From assembly GCA_050084515.1 (NCBI GenBank), contig CM114271.1, positions 26,784,001-26,848,000 of the forward strand: 64,000 nt of DNA. Reading direction: 5' to 3'. This document shows, one piece after another, positions 23,412 to 36,106 of this stretch (within the stretch, counting starts at the first letter, position 1; each line of letters begins with the position of its first letter). This DNA is from Blasia pusilla. Lineage: Eukaryota > Marchantiophyta > Marchantiopsida > Blasiales. Made by a program: the position numbers and the translations under genes. The notes under the pieces were generated by a model. It was not told the origin of the DNA, did not search any database, and saw nothing but the letters and a program-made list of their open reading frames with translations.

Positions 23412-26400
23412 GAAGAGACTATGCGATGATCTACAGAGTCTGCGCTCGAGGGAGTAAGGTACGGTGGAAGGAGAGTGTTGAATTGTTTACTCAGTCCAAA
23501 AATATTCATCGTGATTTCGTTTTAAAGGGTTGTGCCTCTGTTGTAGGGATCGGCAAGGTTATTGCACTGAAATTATTTCCTTACAGAGATACAAATACAA
23601 AGAGGTATCACGGAGTCGATCCACCAACTTCTGTACTAACAAGGTTTAAAGACTATTTATTCTGTACGCGAAAGCATTTCACGGCCCTCACAAAAAAGCG
23701 ATCTGAATCACTCGAGACGAGCGAGAACTAGTTTACAGGGAAAGGAAGAGAAATAATATTTGTCCACGCGTTTGGCAACGACCGTTGCAGTCTTCATGGA
23801 ATTTTCGCCGCAGGAACACAGGATGACCTTAAGCCAAGCCAGTGCACTGTCCATGGTATACGAATTTGTACAGCGTGCAAACTGCTAAAGGTGGCCAATG
23901 AGAGGTTTCCTGACCTGGAACTCACGGCACACTGAAAGATAAAGACTGAGAAGTGGAAGTTGGTGGTCACGTACAGCCACAAGGTCGGCCAGGAAAGAGT
24001 GTTACGAGCACGGATATTCTGCTGAATACTCGCCTTGACTGGACGGGATCAGTCCTGCGTGGAGATTACTCTTGTTGTAAATCAATTATCAGTCCTGTGG
24101 TACCCGTGGAAAATAATGAGTCAAGTTCGTCGTTGCAAATGGGGAAACTCTTGTAGGAGATCTTATCCCATGGACACTTTTCTTGGGGTCGCTTGCGATC
24201 CCAAGAAATCGCATTCCGGCTGAGACCTTTGGCCAGCCAGCGGTTTTCAGCCGGTTTCCGGGAGGGAGGGTGTGAAGACAAAAGACTCAATAGGTCGTAG
24301 AATTGCGCCCAAAAATGTTGGGCGCAAGAAATCTGAAGACCCCGTCAAATTTTTGTGACTCCGGCATACAAAAATGTCATCTCGGTCGTAGGATCCATAT
24401 GATGTGGTCTAACCTCCGACGTTGGTGAGCGATGTTGGCCCATGGGATAAGGCCCCTAAAGTATCTTGATCTGGGCAATTCAATCGATGAGTCTATGTTC
24501 AGATCCACGCTCTCAAGCTTGCGTCGGTACCATTTTGTATCTACGTTATTAGAAGACGATGGGTTTGAGAATCCCATTGTATACACTTTTGCCGTAGTTT
24601 TCAACAAGTGAGTTAACAGGTTTAGGCATAAAGGTGGTTTAACAAGTGATGTGCCCTTTCACGTGAAATATAAGTATAATAAATTTAAGTATGATAAATT
24701 TATCATGAATTTTCACAAAATGGTGAAGTCGAATTATTGAAAGAATTTGATAGAGGGTTCAGAGTTTAAATCTATATTATTATTGCAAAGTGCCTCTTCT
24801 ATTTTCAAACTCCTCTCTCATTGACACATGTCCCCCTTAGCCAATGCAATCACTTAGAATTGATTTAAAGGGTATGTTCAATCCTAAATTATATTTCTAT
24901 CATAATGATGGCTTCCATTAGTATTCCTTTATTGCCATCGCGGAAGTTTGAACAAAAATTTCAGAGAGCTAAGAAGATAAGTGCACATAAGATGTTGTGC
25001 AAGATCATGTCATCAAGCAATTTCGCCAATGGATCTCAATAATCAAAAGTCTACATGTACATAAAGCATACATGTCCTCTTGGAGATAGTCATACCGTTC
25101 ATATACCTTCTACCTCAAAAGGAAGTTGTTAACTTTTGACGTAAGATTGACACATGATTAGTTAAGGAGCAAAGGAGATTGACATGGGGGTTACTCTGTC
25201 CAATTTATCTCATACACATAGATTAGCTTAGAATTGCATCTCCTAATGATTCACATGGAAGAAATATGGAGGCATCTTCATGGAGGAAATATACCTCTTG
25301 CTTAAAGGCATATTCCTTCTATACTTTGAGTGTGCCCAAATAGAGGGATCTATTTGTGAAGGTTTCATTCCCTTTGTTTTTAAAGGTTAAGAGTGACAGA
25401 GGGGTGAACGAGCACTTAGGGTTTGTACTTCTCACTTTGTGGTAGTCCCAATAGAAATTTTCATTGTTTCCAAGTTGAGTCATTGTCGATGTTGGATGTA
25501 AGAGTGCCAAATAAGAAAAATTATATTAAGAGTCAAAATAACCACAATGAGAAGATCTTTGAACCCATTTTTTATTTTTTGACATTGGTATGTTATGTAG
25601 AATAGATTATCGTTGTTTTCTTTTTGGATTCATATGTACAATAATATGAGAATTTTTCATCTATTAAAGTTTATTTTTTTGGAAGGTAGAACGGTTTTTA
25701 GACCATATGGAGATGACTACCAACATATCACAAAGCTATTGGAACTTAAAGCCCGCCATGTTCAAGAGGCAAAGCGATTTTTGAAGGAGAAAGGATTCAA
25801 TGGATTGAAACAATATGGATTTCCTTATATGTGCAACATTATAAAAGTACAATCAGGCTAACTACAACATAAGTCCCACGACTTCAGATTGGCATCACAA
25901 ATACCTTAGAGAAGCATTGAAAAGTCAAATTGACAATTCTTATAGTGCTTTGGGAAATATTACATATTACATATTGGATTTGAATTTGAATTCTATGTGA
26001 GATCCGTCTATGGGTCCTAAGATCACAAAAACTCCACATATACATACCTTTATACTTGGGGATGATATTATTTCAAGAAAATAGGAGAGCCTCTCTTGTA
26101 AAGTAAGATTAGAGAAATGAGCTATCATGGAAAAACACATATAACATCTATACTTGTTGGGGCTCAAATTTGGTGGCTAAAACTTGCTAGTTTTAGGATG
26201 TAGGGTAAAGACTCTACTACTAATAAGTCCCTAAGCCCATGTCCCTAAAAATTACTCAAGCCTACTTTTGAAATCAACAATGCTCTAAGAAAACTTTTCA
26301 AGAATATGAGCATCTATAGATCTCTAACATGCTTCATACATAAATATCATATGGATGGTGCAAAAAGTAAAATTTAATTTCATCAAGGGAAATGAATCCC

Positions 26401-28000
26401 TAAGCCTAAGATCCTAAACAAACCCCATTTTTTTACTACTTCTTACATATGAAATAAACAAATCCTAATGAAGCAATGTTAAATCCATTAATATCCAAAC
26501 ATCCGTGTCAATGTTGTCGCAACAAAATCATTTGCACCATACAGAAAGAATAAGTTACCTTCAACAAGGGTAATGAATCCCTAAAGCCTAAATACTAGTG
26601 AACCCCTTAATGTTGTCAACTTATGAAATAAAAAACCCCCAATGAAGCAATGCCAATATAGCAAGCAATGTCCTATATGGACATCCATATGTCCATATAG
26701 CTACATGTTGCACAATAGTAAAAGCATTATTTTATCTCATAAGAATGTTAAAACAAAATTTCACACTTGACTATCAATTAATGATACATATCATTTCCTC
26801 CATCATCAATATATGTAAAAAAATTTACGATCCTAGACTTGCATTCACATAAGGATTTAATTCAAGTTCTGGCTTCCAATTTTGAGCAAGGATTAGAAAT
26901 GCTCTTAAAGCTTTGAGCCCTAAAAGACCTATTCCATGTAAGTATGTCATTGTCCCAATGCATCCCTTTGCAATGTGCATGAAATGCCCTTAGTGAACCT
27001 TATGCGTCACAATCACTTATGAAAATATGAAGATGATGCAAGAACAGCGTACTTACTTGTCAGTAGATATTTCCTCAAAAATCACTTAGGCGTGGCTCGA
27101 GCAATTATTTCAGTGATAGGCAATGATCCTAGAGACACAACTTGGGGAAGTGGTGCAATTAGTGGGGGTGAGATCGGCATTGAGGGCACTCCATGAATGG
27201 CAACTTGCCATCCTTGCACAACTTGATGAGTTTTGGCCAACTGTCAAGTGCAAGGATATTTCTCCCAAAGAACGAAAAAACTTGCATGCTATCGCCATTC
27301 ATCGTTGTTATGTCAAGTATCAAATCCTCCAATTTTGAGCGACTCTCTTATAGAGTCTACAGAAGGTTTGGAGACTTTTCTCGGCCTCCCTGATGTGGCT
27401 TGCCATTCTTGTCAACAGGCAAGTTGGGAATGTTTGCCAAAGTTTGAACGAAGATCCCATCCGAGTCCTTGTCAACAAGATCATCTATTTGAACTAGTTG
27501 GAATCCATTTGTCAGCCGTGTGAAATAGAAAACTTGAGAATATTCAATCTTTCTAAAATAATCAAAGATGTTAGAAAAAAGTGAAGAGGACTTGTTCATT
27601 GAGGCGACTAATCAAAGAGAAGTGGATTTCAGCAGCAATCCGTTGTAGATCGAGCTACAAGTTGTTGGAAAAGAATTTGACATGAACAAACATACAACTA
27701 AATAACTTGAAAGAAACTTACCCTCCCTTGAAATCTCGTGCTTCACATGGAAATATTGTTGGAGGCCACACTTTTTTTTTGTAGTCTCCCACTTTAACTC
27801 CCACACATTAGAGACTAATAAACTAATCTCCTTCACCTCCATGAGAAGCAATGAAGCAGCCATGGTCACTACAATAGACATCGATAAAAGAGAAGAGATA
27901 ATTTATCTAGTCATATGAAAGTGATTTATTCCAAGGAGGCTTTTTGTCTCTACTTTTACCTCCCCGAAATCAGTGTTTGGTTGGAACGGGAGAATACAAA
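23412..28000. other. Intergenic region, no gene recognised
   Basis: Small frames occur at 23.35-23.73, 24.38-24.61, 25.61-25.86 and 27.1-27.6 kb. The last shows overlapping plus- and minus-strand frames, including a plus frame with SALRALHEWQLAILAQLDEF. None could be assigned to a family, and none has convincing gene structure. Confidence 0.4.
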
Positions 28001-28001
28001 A

Positions 28002-28500
28002 CACTAGAAGAAAATGGGGGATTTATGACTAGGATATACGAGGAAAAAGGATCGTAGAGTCAAAAAAGCCAAGACATAAATCCTTAATGACTACAACAAC
28101 TACCGTGGTTTTCTGACATGGACATGAAAGATGAGTCAAGGACTAAGTCATATTATAATGAGTGCCACATTAAATAGACGACGTGGACAAAATGACGCAT
28201 TAGCTTGTGACATGTATTAAATGTTAAAATACATATCCAAATACTCCAATAATATTGTGACACATATAAAGTAGCCAATAACATTTGGTATTTTGTAATT
28301 CGGTTGGTAATTTTGTCATGATTACATGAGTAATATTATCCTTCTATACTCATAAACTATTATTGTTATGATCAGATGACTAAGAGGTGTAACTAGAATC
28401 AATTTCAAATGATTCACAGATGTAGCAAAGTCATTTTTGAATGACTTAGAGATATAACAAAAGTTATTTCCAAATGATTGTCTATTATTATAGTGATCCA
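28002..28500 (+). mobile_element. CACTA-type 5' terminus with subterminal repeats
   Basis: The sequence starts CACTAGAAGAAAATGGGGG, the form of CACTA/En-Spm ends, followed by an AT-rich zone with repeated TTTCAAATGATT and AATGACTTAGAGATATAACA-like motifs that look like subterminal repeats. The other end was not located, and no transposase lies nearby. It differs from the 56,739 terminus after about 14 bases, so it is probably another element. Confidence 0.45.
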
Positions 28501-29194
28501 AGTAGTCATTGATTTGATATCATTTCATTTGTGAGTTGTGACTTACATACTTATTCAATCATGACTACGTAAGTTTAGGTCATATTCTAGTTTTGTAGGC
28601 TTTTGGAGTTGTTTGAGATTTATGAAACATAAACCAGACTTGGAGTTTAGCGAAGAAAAGTGCAAAGTGGGTTAAACCACGAAATGGTAGATATATGTAA
28701 CGGGCACAAAATTTATCTTGAAAAAATCATTAACTCCATTGAACTTGCCAAAAGACTCACTTTTAGCAAGGTATGAACCAAGGAAGAGTAGGGTTAGGAT
28801 GCTCATTAAAAGAAAAGACTAAGCTTGTATGTCAGGTGGAAAGGAAGCCACACATTGCAAAATAAGCCTAAAAAAGGTCATGTTATGTTCAAAACTACAA
28901 ATTTAAAACTTTTATTGAAGCTTTTATGTGCAAAAAAAGCTTACCAAAAACCCTTTACAACCATGAAAAATGTTATAGATTGTAAAGATTAGCTTCAAAA
29001 TATGATACATATTGATGTTCAATGGTATTCTGAAGTCAATAGCAAAATTGTAAATATATTATCAGTGAGTATGATGCCAACAAGATTTAATGAGAACCCT
29101 TTCTCATACGCATTTCTGGCCATAGTATGGTTGAACCTAAAAGCATCTCCAAAAGTAAAATGTCATGGCTCATCCGCATTATTAGGTGTAGAGT

Positions 29195-30155
29195 TATTAT
29201 GTAAACCCTCCATTCTCTCACGACAGGAATCAACAATGGTAGTGCCGAGGCAATCACTTCTTCATAACATCAAACCCCAAAATTCCCAACTATGAAATCC
29301 TTATAAACTACTTTACGTTTGTACACAAGGAAAAATAGCACAAAGAATGTTAAACCCTACTCGATCAGGCCTATTGACATCCATGGATTGCTATGTAAGG
29401 ATATACAAAATACAATCCCATGTCCTTTTATAGGTGACTTTAGGAAGAATCACCGAAGTTGGAGATTACATGACTTGGTTCATGAACGCCTCCTTGAAGT
29501 GATAAACTAGATAGCGAGTGAACCAACGTCAATCTACAAAGAGAATCTTGACATGGTACGGGTTAAGAAAAGGAAAAGTGGGCACAACTCGTGCTCCATC
29601 CCTATCCATATTTGACGGACATCCTCTACTCTCCTCTAGAATGGGGTTTGGCGGAGTTGCCCTCCCAAGAGGGGTAATCCACCCTCATCGGAAAAATAAC
29701 AAGTCAAACCATCTTCTATTACTAGTATGACTAAACTCTCCTAAGGTGACAAGTCTCTCGCCTCCACACAGATCACACTCTAGAATCCTCTCGAAAAGGT
29801 CAAGTTACTCTCCCAAAAAAAGTAATCCACTCTCATTGGAAGAGCAAGCAATCCCAAAGTCATCCATTCAAGAGTGACACGAGAAACTCAAGATATGAAG
29901 TAGAAGGTGATGAACCCTTGAAGGTCCCTCCTCTTTATATGCTCACAAGGGATCTACAAGAATACGAAACAAGGCTTAATTTATCTTGTGCCACATGGCT
30001 TCCTCTCAAGGCTTAGCCAATCACATTTTGACATCTTAAGGAGGTTTACGCATGGGAATTTTATTTTCCTAGGCTATTTTACTTAATACTTATGAAACTC
30101 TCTCTAACACTTAATGATAAAGGAGTTTACGTAGTGGGTGATTTTACTATGCGTC
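29195..30155 (-). repeat. Truncated LTR of the element C family
   Basis: This segment is the reverse complement of most of the LTR at 41,624-42,903, sharing AGGAATTTCATAGTTGGG-type blocks and the final GGAGTTTACG region. It matches the 34.0-34.8 kb solo LTR in the same orientation. The end containing the TGTCGTGTC terminus is missing, and the border near 29,195 is approximate. Confidence 0.7.
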
Positions 30156-32490
30156 TCCATGCATCTCTTGTTCAACATTATGGGATAGCAATGAGAGAAA
30201 CAAATTGTAATATAAAATAGGGCATATCTCTAGGACCAACACAGGTAGATGACCCACATGTAGAGGTCACTGGAGGAACTAGGTGATTTTAGAACTAGAG
30301 TATTTACAACTAGATCCTATAGCATTAGTTTTACAACTAGAAATCCTAAGATTACTAACATGTAATTATCTAGTCGTATTATGTCACTAAGCATGAGACA
30401 TGATTTAAGCTTTATAATTAGTAATAAAGAATATTTAGAGTTAAATGATTTTATATTACATTTTATGAATTGGAATTGAAATTAACTAGATCTAGTCCTC
30501 TTAATTATATGTAGTTGATTTGTAATAATTAATAGGATATGATGTGTAAGAACTAAGAATAATGATGAATTGGTTAATATTTAATGAATAAGTATAAATA
30601 TTGCATGGAAATATAAGTACTAGTTGAAGTCATAAACTAAAAAAAAAAGACCCAAGTAGCATAGAGACCCAGGTGGCATACGCCACCTCGGTCTTCTCTT
30701 ATTTAAGAAAAAAAATAAAGCGGGAGTCGAATTTGCAAATAGACAAGTTTCAAAGAAGAAGTGACCACCCGATCAAACCCTACCCTCGAAATAGTTTTGT
30801 GGCATGCGCTCTTGTTACTGGTGATCATGTGCGGTTCTAGCGCTTAGGAAGATCCGACGTTGAGCATTTTGCATTGTGAAAAGTTGAAGGCTACGGCGCA
30901 ACCTAGACAGTTTTGGTCTCAAAGGAGTGTATACTCTTCATATGAGAGCTCCCATATGCGCATTCTACTGCTCCATTCCCATTTCCCTTGAAATCAATCA
31001 AAGGGCTCGAGATTCCTCAACTACGCTCTTGAGAGAAATACGGACGTTGCTACTCTCCTCTGCTTTCGGTAGCTCTAGTTGTTAAGTTATATTCACAGAA
31101 TCGAACTGTTGGAATGAAATGTCATGGAGCCTGTCGCGACACTCAATTAATGACTGCTTTGTTGCAAGTGAAGTTAAAGGTTCTCGTGATATTCATGTCT
31201 GTGCGTGTGTTTGCACGGAAGTGCTCAAGCTGATGTTCAAACAATGGGTGATGTTAGGGAGAAAATTTGCTTAGATATCTTCCATGTCCGTCTGTGAGCC
31301 TCTTCATCTCATAGAAAATTTGGTCGAAGCTTCTAACGAGCTCCCCGTGCTTTTGAGGATTATGTTGACTTTATCTCTATCGCAATGTATATGTCTATCT
31401 TACTCTCACTCGCTCGGTATGCAACGGACAAAAACTAGGATGTTCTAAAGTGATGCACCGTCATGGGAAGGAAGAGGGATCAATCAGAAAACTCTTCTAA
31501 TAGCAAACATCAATCTTCATCTCCGCGTCGCCTCATCCGCGCTTTCTACTTAACACTCATAGCATGGACAACAGCACAAAGAAGTTGGTATCGTAGGATT
31601 CCCACTGGTATCTCTAGCAACGGAAAATGAGCAATGATTGTTGCAATGTTTGGGGAATTGGGAGCTCCGTTGGTAAGGTGAAATTGATTTGAGAGTTTAC
31701 TTGTTGCAAGCGTGGGGGAAGATGCAATGCTTTATAGGTGAGTTGTGGATGAATGTGGTTTGATCATGAGATGGAGTGGGCAGCACAACAACAATAGCTT
31801 CCGATTGAGCTTGCGGGATACATCTGAGGACGTAATCCTCTGTTGATTTCACTTATAGCTCCAATTCGTTGATTCGAGACTGTCTCTCTTCAATTCGTTC
31901 CTGTTTCGAATTCAAGAAGCGGACCAACCTATTGAGTTCAAGTGAGAAGAAATTTCAAGGATCTAACATCATTTGTCATTTATCTTCACTACCGATATCT
32001 TCTACGGCAAGGATGTGAAAGAATTAGTGGAAGTAGCAGTTGGCCTTTCATGTGGTTAAACTAGCAACCACTACGACATGCCTACTATTACTCCTCACAA
32101 ATTAGGCCATTAGGTAGCAAGCAGTTTGCAAAATAGCAGCAAGCGCTTGAAACCTCCAAGAAGATCAAAAGTCCATACCTTTTCAAAGGTCCAATTGCTC
32201 ATTTTTTGTGACCTAATTGTTTAAGAAGGGAATTTTTCTTCCATAAACTTGCATCTGTCCTACACTCTTACCTACGAAGTCATCTTGCTTAGTCACATAT
32301 ATTGGTTCTTCATTATTAGGCCCTTCATCATGGTGTATTCAAGTGGAGTTGATTGAGCTCAACTCTCCTTACCTAGAAGAGTTTCCTCCATAGTTCTAAG
32401 TGAACAGGTGCCACATATTCCTTTTGTGTCTTTATTGGCCTTGCAAGCATACATACTATGCCTTGGACGGAAAATGATGGAGATTATAAT
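30156..32490. other. Unassigned region
   Basis: No open frame over 60 codons with recognisable content was found. A short inverted repeat, AGGTGGCATACGCCACCT, lies near 30,671, and TATTTAAG follows at about 30,700. It may be decayed LTR-element sequence, but I saw no direct evidence. Confidence 0.35.
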
Positions 32491-32506
32491 GAGTGTAGAG
32501 AGAGTC

Positions 32507-32625
32507 ATGCCCATACAAATCGCTACACAACATACATCGCTATCAACAAACATACACACAAACACGCACGATCGATGCTAACTCATGGCATCCAAACAAC
32601 GAGACAAGAAGTACCAAAATATCTC
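32507..32625 (-). repeat. Copy of the gypsy-family 3' untranslated segment
   Basis: The string ATCGCTACACAACATACATC and the following CATGGCATCCAAACAACGAG block recur at 33,110-33,190 (same orientation), at about 411 in element A, and inverted at 50.60-50.71 kb. Confidence 0.7.
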
Positions 32626-32629
32626 CAAT

Positions 32630-33086
32630 AAATCAAGTAGATCTCTCTCCACACCATAGCTCTGTACACTCTCTCAATGTCAAACCAAACGCACTCCTAA
32701 TAAGAGGCTTGGGTTACACTCACAAGGCAAGGGACCAGAGGTTCAACAAAGAGAGAATGAGCTCTCAAGCTCTCTCTCCTTGAAGTATACCCCCTTTCCT
32801 CTCCCAAGCTCTGTCCTCGTTAACCTAGCTTGCACGTCACCTCCTTGGCTCTTGATTTGCTGTAGCGGGTCAAGGGCCACTTCCCAAAGTATAAGGTAAA
32901 CTCTATCCCTTACCCAAAATAGTAAGTTTCTCTATATGGCTCCAAATGAGCCGAAACGGAGGGAAAACTTGCTCTCACATGTTACTTGTGGCCTCAACAC
33001 GTCATCGTCTACCTCCTCAGGCTATCCTCTAGTATCCTCAAAGGCGCTCTACTAGATCTCGCCCATCTATCCTAAAAGTCATGACA
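32630..33086 (-). repeat. LTR-like block at the 3' end of gypsy element B
   Basis: Sequence from about 32,640 is directly repeated at 50.08-50.40 kb, sharing CAACAAAGAGAGAATGAGCT and TCACCTCCTTGGCTCTTGA. Its right edge ATGACA borders ACTGTCGTGTGCATAC, which parallels the element A LTR edge at 393. I take it as the 3' LTR of a minus-strand element. The left edge is approximate, and the two members are diverged. Confidence 0.55.
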
Positions 33087-33401
33087 ACTGTCGTGTGCAT
33101 ACACATCGCTACACAACATACATCACTGTCAACATACATACACACAAACACGATCCCATGCTAACTCATGGCATCAAAAAAATGAGATAAAAAGTACCAA
33201 AATATCTCCCATCGCCCTCCTAGCTGGTGGTTAGGTCCCTCTAACTCCAGATAGCCATCTATCCCTACCTACCATGTCATACATCTCTCGGACGCTAGGA
33301 GCAAAAAGGCCGGGTGCTCATATGGCCCCATCGTTAGTCGCCTTATTGTCATCTTTTTCACAGACACAAGTCAGAATCTATAACTACCTACTCTATGTAC
33401 A

Positions 33402-33635
33402 TCAGGGACACATCCATTGTCCCTTAGGAATCCTAGTGAGAGGTGACATTAGACATGCCATATGACACCCTCTTGAACACCCATCACAGGCTAGCATAGT
33501 GGTTGCACCATTGGTGGAACCACACAACGTACATGGCAAGTCTGCAGGAACTACTGCTAAGATCGGATCAACTGTATCGTCAATGTTAGGAAGGTGACAT
33601 GACGCATAGTTACCGAAATGGTCATTCCAAACCAT
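33402..33635 (-). CDS. PHD finger of gypsy element B
   Basis: The 77-residue frame ends in a nearly canonical C4HC3 PHD finger: CTLCGSTNGATTMLACDGC, then SRGCHMACLMSPL, then KGQWMCP. The last Cys follows immediately after a TGA that stands where element A has CGA (Arg). Spacing is C-x2-C-x11-C-x2-C-x4-H-x2-C. It lies 3' of the integrase of the same minus-strand element, separated by a solo LTR insertion. The domain would bind histone H3 tails; a targeting role is inferred. Confidence 0.75.
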   Translation of the reverse strand: MVWNDHFGNYASCHLPNIDDTVDPILAVVPADLPCTLCGSTNGATTMLACDGCSRGCHMACLMSPLTRIPKGQWMCP

Positions 33636-34003
33636 ACCATCGCGTTCTCCAACAAGAGAACACCAGATGGCAAAATCTCACATACTCTCAAGATGGTACG
33701 CCGTACAGTCACATCCAATGTCATGGATGTCGTTTGCTGCAAGTAGACATAATCTTTGTGATGAAACCTCCGGATAGTAGGTCGATAACCACCTCATCGA
33801 ATAGTCGCATACCTTTACGTATCATGATGTTGCGCAATCGCCAAGTTCTCAAACGCCATGGGCATCACTCTCCAAAATAACTCAACCCTCTAAGAACATG
33901 CTCGCATCCATACATCAAGGTCATCAAGGTTCAACACCTCACCAACATCTCAACAAATGGCGGTAGGTAAATCAGACTCTCGGCCATAAAGCAGCAAGTA
34001 CGA

Positions 34004-34847
34004 TGTCTTGTCGAGAGCCTTTCTTCGAGTAAGGGCAGACCTTCTAGTTGCGATAGACGTGGTCGATGCAAGATGAACTCTCTAAGAAGTTCTCCTTTTT
34101 CAATACAAAATTATTATGTATACTCTCCATTCTCTCACGACAAGTATCACAAATGGAAGTGTCAAGGCGATCTCTTCTTCGTTACATCGAATCCCAAAAT
34201 TCCTAACTATAAAATCCCTATAAACTATTTTACGTTTGCACACGATGAAGATAGCACAACTAGTGTTAAACCCTGCGCCCATGGATCGCTATATAAGGAC
34301 ATACAAAGTACAATCCCATGTCCTTCTAGATGTGACGATAGGAAGAATCACCGGAGTTGGAGATTGTATGACCTGGTTCATGAACATCTCTCCAAAGTGA
34401 TAAACTAAATAGAAGGTCCTTCCTCTTTATATACTTACAAGGGATCCAGAAGAGTACGAAATAGAGCTAATCTTATCTTGTGCCACATGGCTTCCTCGCA
34501 AGGCTTAGCCAATCACAATTTGACACAAGTAGAGTTCCTCTTATCTCTTCCAAAATATCCTTTTTCATCCACTTGATATTTTCCAAATTACCCCAACTAA
34601 GCTAGCCACCAACCAAGACTACTTTTGCTTTTTATTAAAGCACCAACCTTGCTACTTTACTTTTATAAAGTCATCTTTTATTTATTACCTATTTTCCTAA
34701 AGTTGGGCCCGCATGAAAGAGACACCATAAAGAGGTTTAAATATGGGAATTTCCTTTTCCTAAGCTAATTTACTTAATACTAATAAAACTCTATCTAACA
34801 CTTAATGAGGAAGGAGTTTACACACTGGCTCATTTAAATGTATGACA
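34004..34847 (-). mobile_element. Solo LTR of element C family with ACGA target duplication
   Basis: It is the reverse complement of the 41,624-42,903 LTR with about 440 bp deleted inside. It begins TGTC, ends GACA and is flanked by ACGA on both sides (34000-34003 and 34848-34851). It splits element B between the PHD finger and integrase. The sequence on each side continues the element A pattern (compare 876-960). Confidence 0.8.
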
Positions 34848-34851
34848 ACGA

Positions 34852-35612
34852 TGAGAAAGATGTTGAGGATGCTTGCCGACTAAATCTGTATCCCAACCAT
34901 GGCAACTGAAGTTCCCAGTCTCCTAGGTTACCTCTCTGCAAGCCATACTTGCATAATCCTCTCTTCACCATCTACAAAACACTCTCCGCTAGTCCATCCG
35001 CCTCATAAATGATCTCGCGAAATGGTGCGGTGTTCCATAAGTGCCTTATCACACAACGCTTGAAACTCCCTTCAAAACTTTGTACCGTGGTTTGTCAACA
35101 CCTGAGTTGGTGCGCCGCGAATGACTCATCACTCGATCTAGGAAGGCATACGCTACTCCCTCTCTTGCTTTGTCAGACAATGCAACCAACTCTATCCACA
35201 TTGAGAAATGCTCGACCATCACCAACACATAACGACTATGGCGCTCCGTCAAAGGCAAAGCTCCTCCAAAATCCAAACTGCATCTATAACCCTAACCCAT
35301 GATCGGAAGTGGATGCAACTGTGGAGTTGGAGCATTGAATGATGCTTGGACTCGATCACACACAATGCACGTGGCAACAAATTTTTGAACGTCAGTCTGC
35401 ATGCTTCGCCACCAATACTGTATCTAGAACAAGCCATACGTCCACTTCACCAAACTCCCGGTGAGCATGACACACCAAACATGCTCTCTGCGAAGGATGA
35501 GGCACAACACATACTTTACCATCCTCAATCCTAAACTTGCAACACATATGTCCCCTCCCACCGGAACCGTCTTGCTCACTGTAGGATGTGATTCTGCTCT
35601 CTAGCACCCACT
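34852..35612 (-). CDS. Gypsy integrase fragment of element B
   Basis: Minus-strand frames at 35049-35276, 35249-35437 and 35392-35607 give MDFGGALPLTERHSRYVLVM, VEHFSMWIELVALSDK and AYAFLDRVMSH, plus the upstream VCVVPHPSQRACLVCHAH finger. These align with the element A integrase but are broken by several frameshifts. The region stops exactly at the copia insertion and resumes at 40,604. Confidence 0.8.
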
Positions 35613-36034
35613 TGTTGGATTCTCAACATCCACTTCTCTAAGCACCGTTAATCTGATCGGCCCCCTTGTATGAGGAGAAGCCTAGATTGATGGTTCCAAC
35701 TTAGACGTCGAAGGAGTCATAGTAATATGACGTAGGTGGTTTACGGAGTAGCGTTACTAGGTTTATCTAACCCTATATTGCGGGGGTCCGGAGTCGCAGC
35801 CCTTGGAAAAAAATTTCTATTAATAGAAACAAAGAAAAATAGGTAAAAACCCTAGTTTTCCCGAGTAGTCAAATAGTCGGGAGCCGCAGCAGTAGCGCAT
35901 TCTCGTATGTCGAGTTATCTCCTAGTTCAGGTTCCATCGAACCTCTTGTGTGAGCGCACAGACGGACTAGGCCACCTTGTATCTCTAAGTTTTGTAAAGA
36001 TTTCAGTGATTTCGTCACTTTCTGTTTTCTCACA
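35613..36034 (+). repeat. Copia 5' LTR
   Basis: It is 422 bp, TG...CA, and a direct repeat of 40153-40598 without the extra inverted segment found there. It is followed directly by the primer-binding site. Confidence 0.95.
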
Positions 36035-36046
36035 TGGTATCAGAGC
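36035..36046 (+). promoter_or_regulatory. Copia primer-binding site (initiator tRNA-Met)
   Basis: TGGTATCAGAGC directly follows the 5' LTR. This is the standard plant copia site complementary to the 3' end of initiator Met tRNA, used to prime minus-strand cDNA. Confidence 0.95.
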
Positions 36047-36106
36047 AGTAGGTTTTCCAGTATTTTGTATCTGGCGATCTAGTGTGTTTGCACAAAATCT
36101 TGAGAG

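Noticed and set aside
27110-27599. Overlapping plus and minus frames at 27.1-27.6 kb
   Set aside because: No family recognised, both strands are equally open and no splice structure was seen. I do not call a gene.
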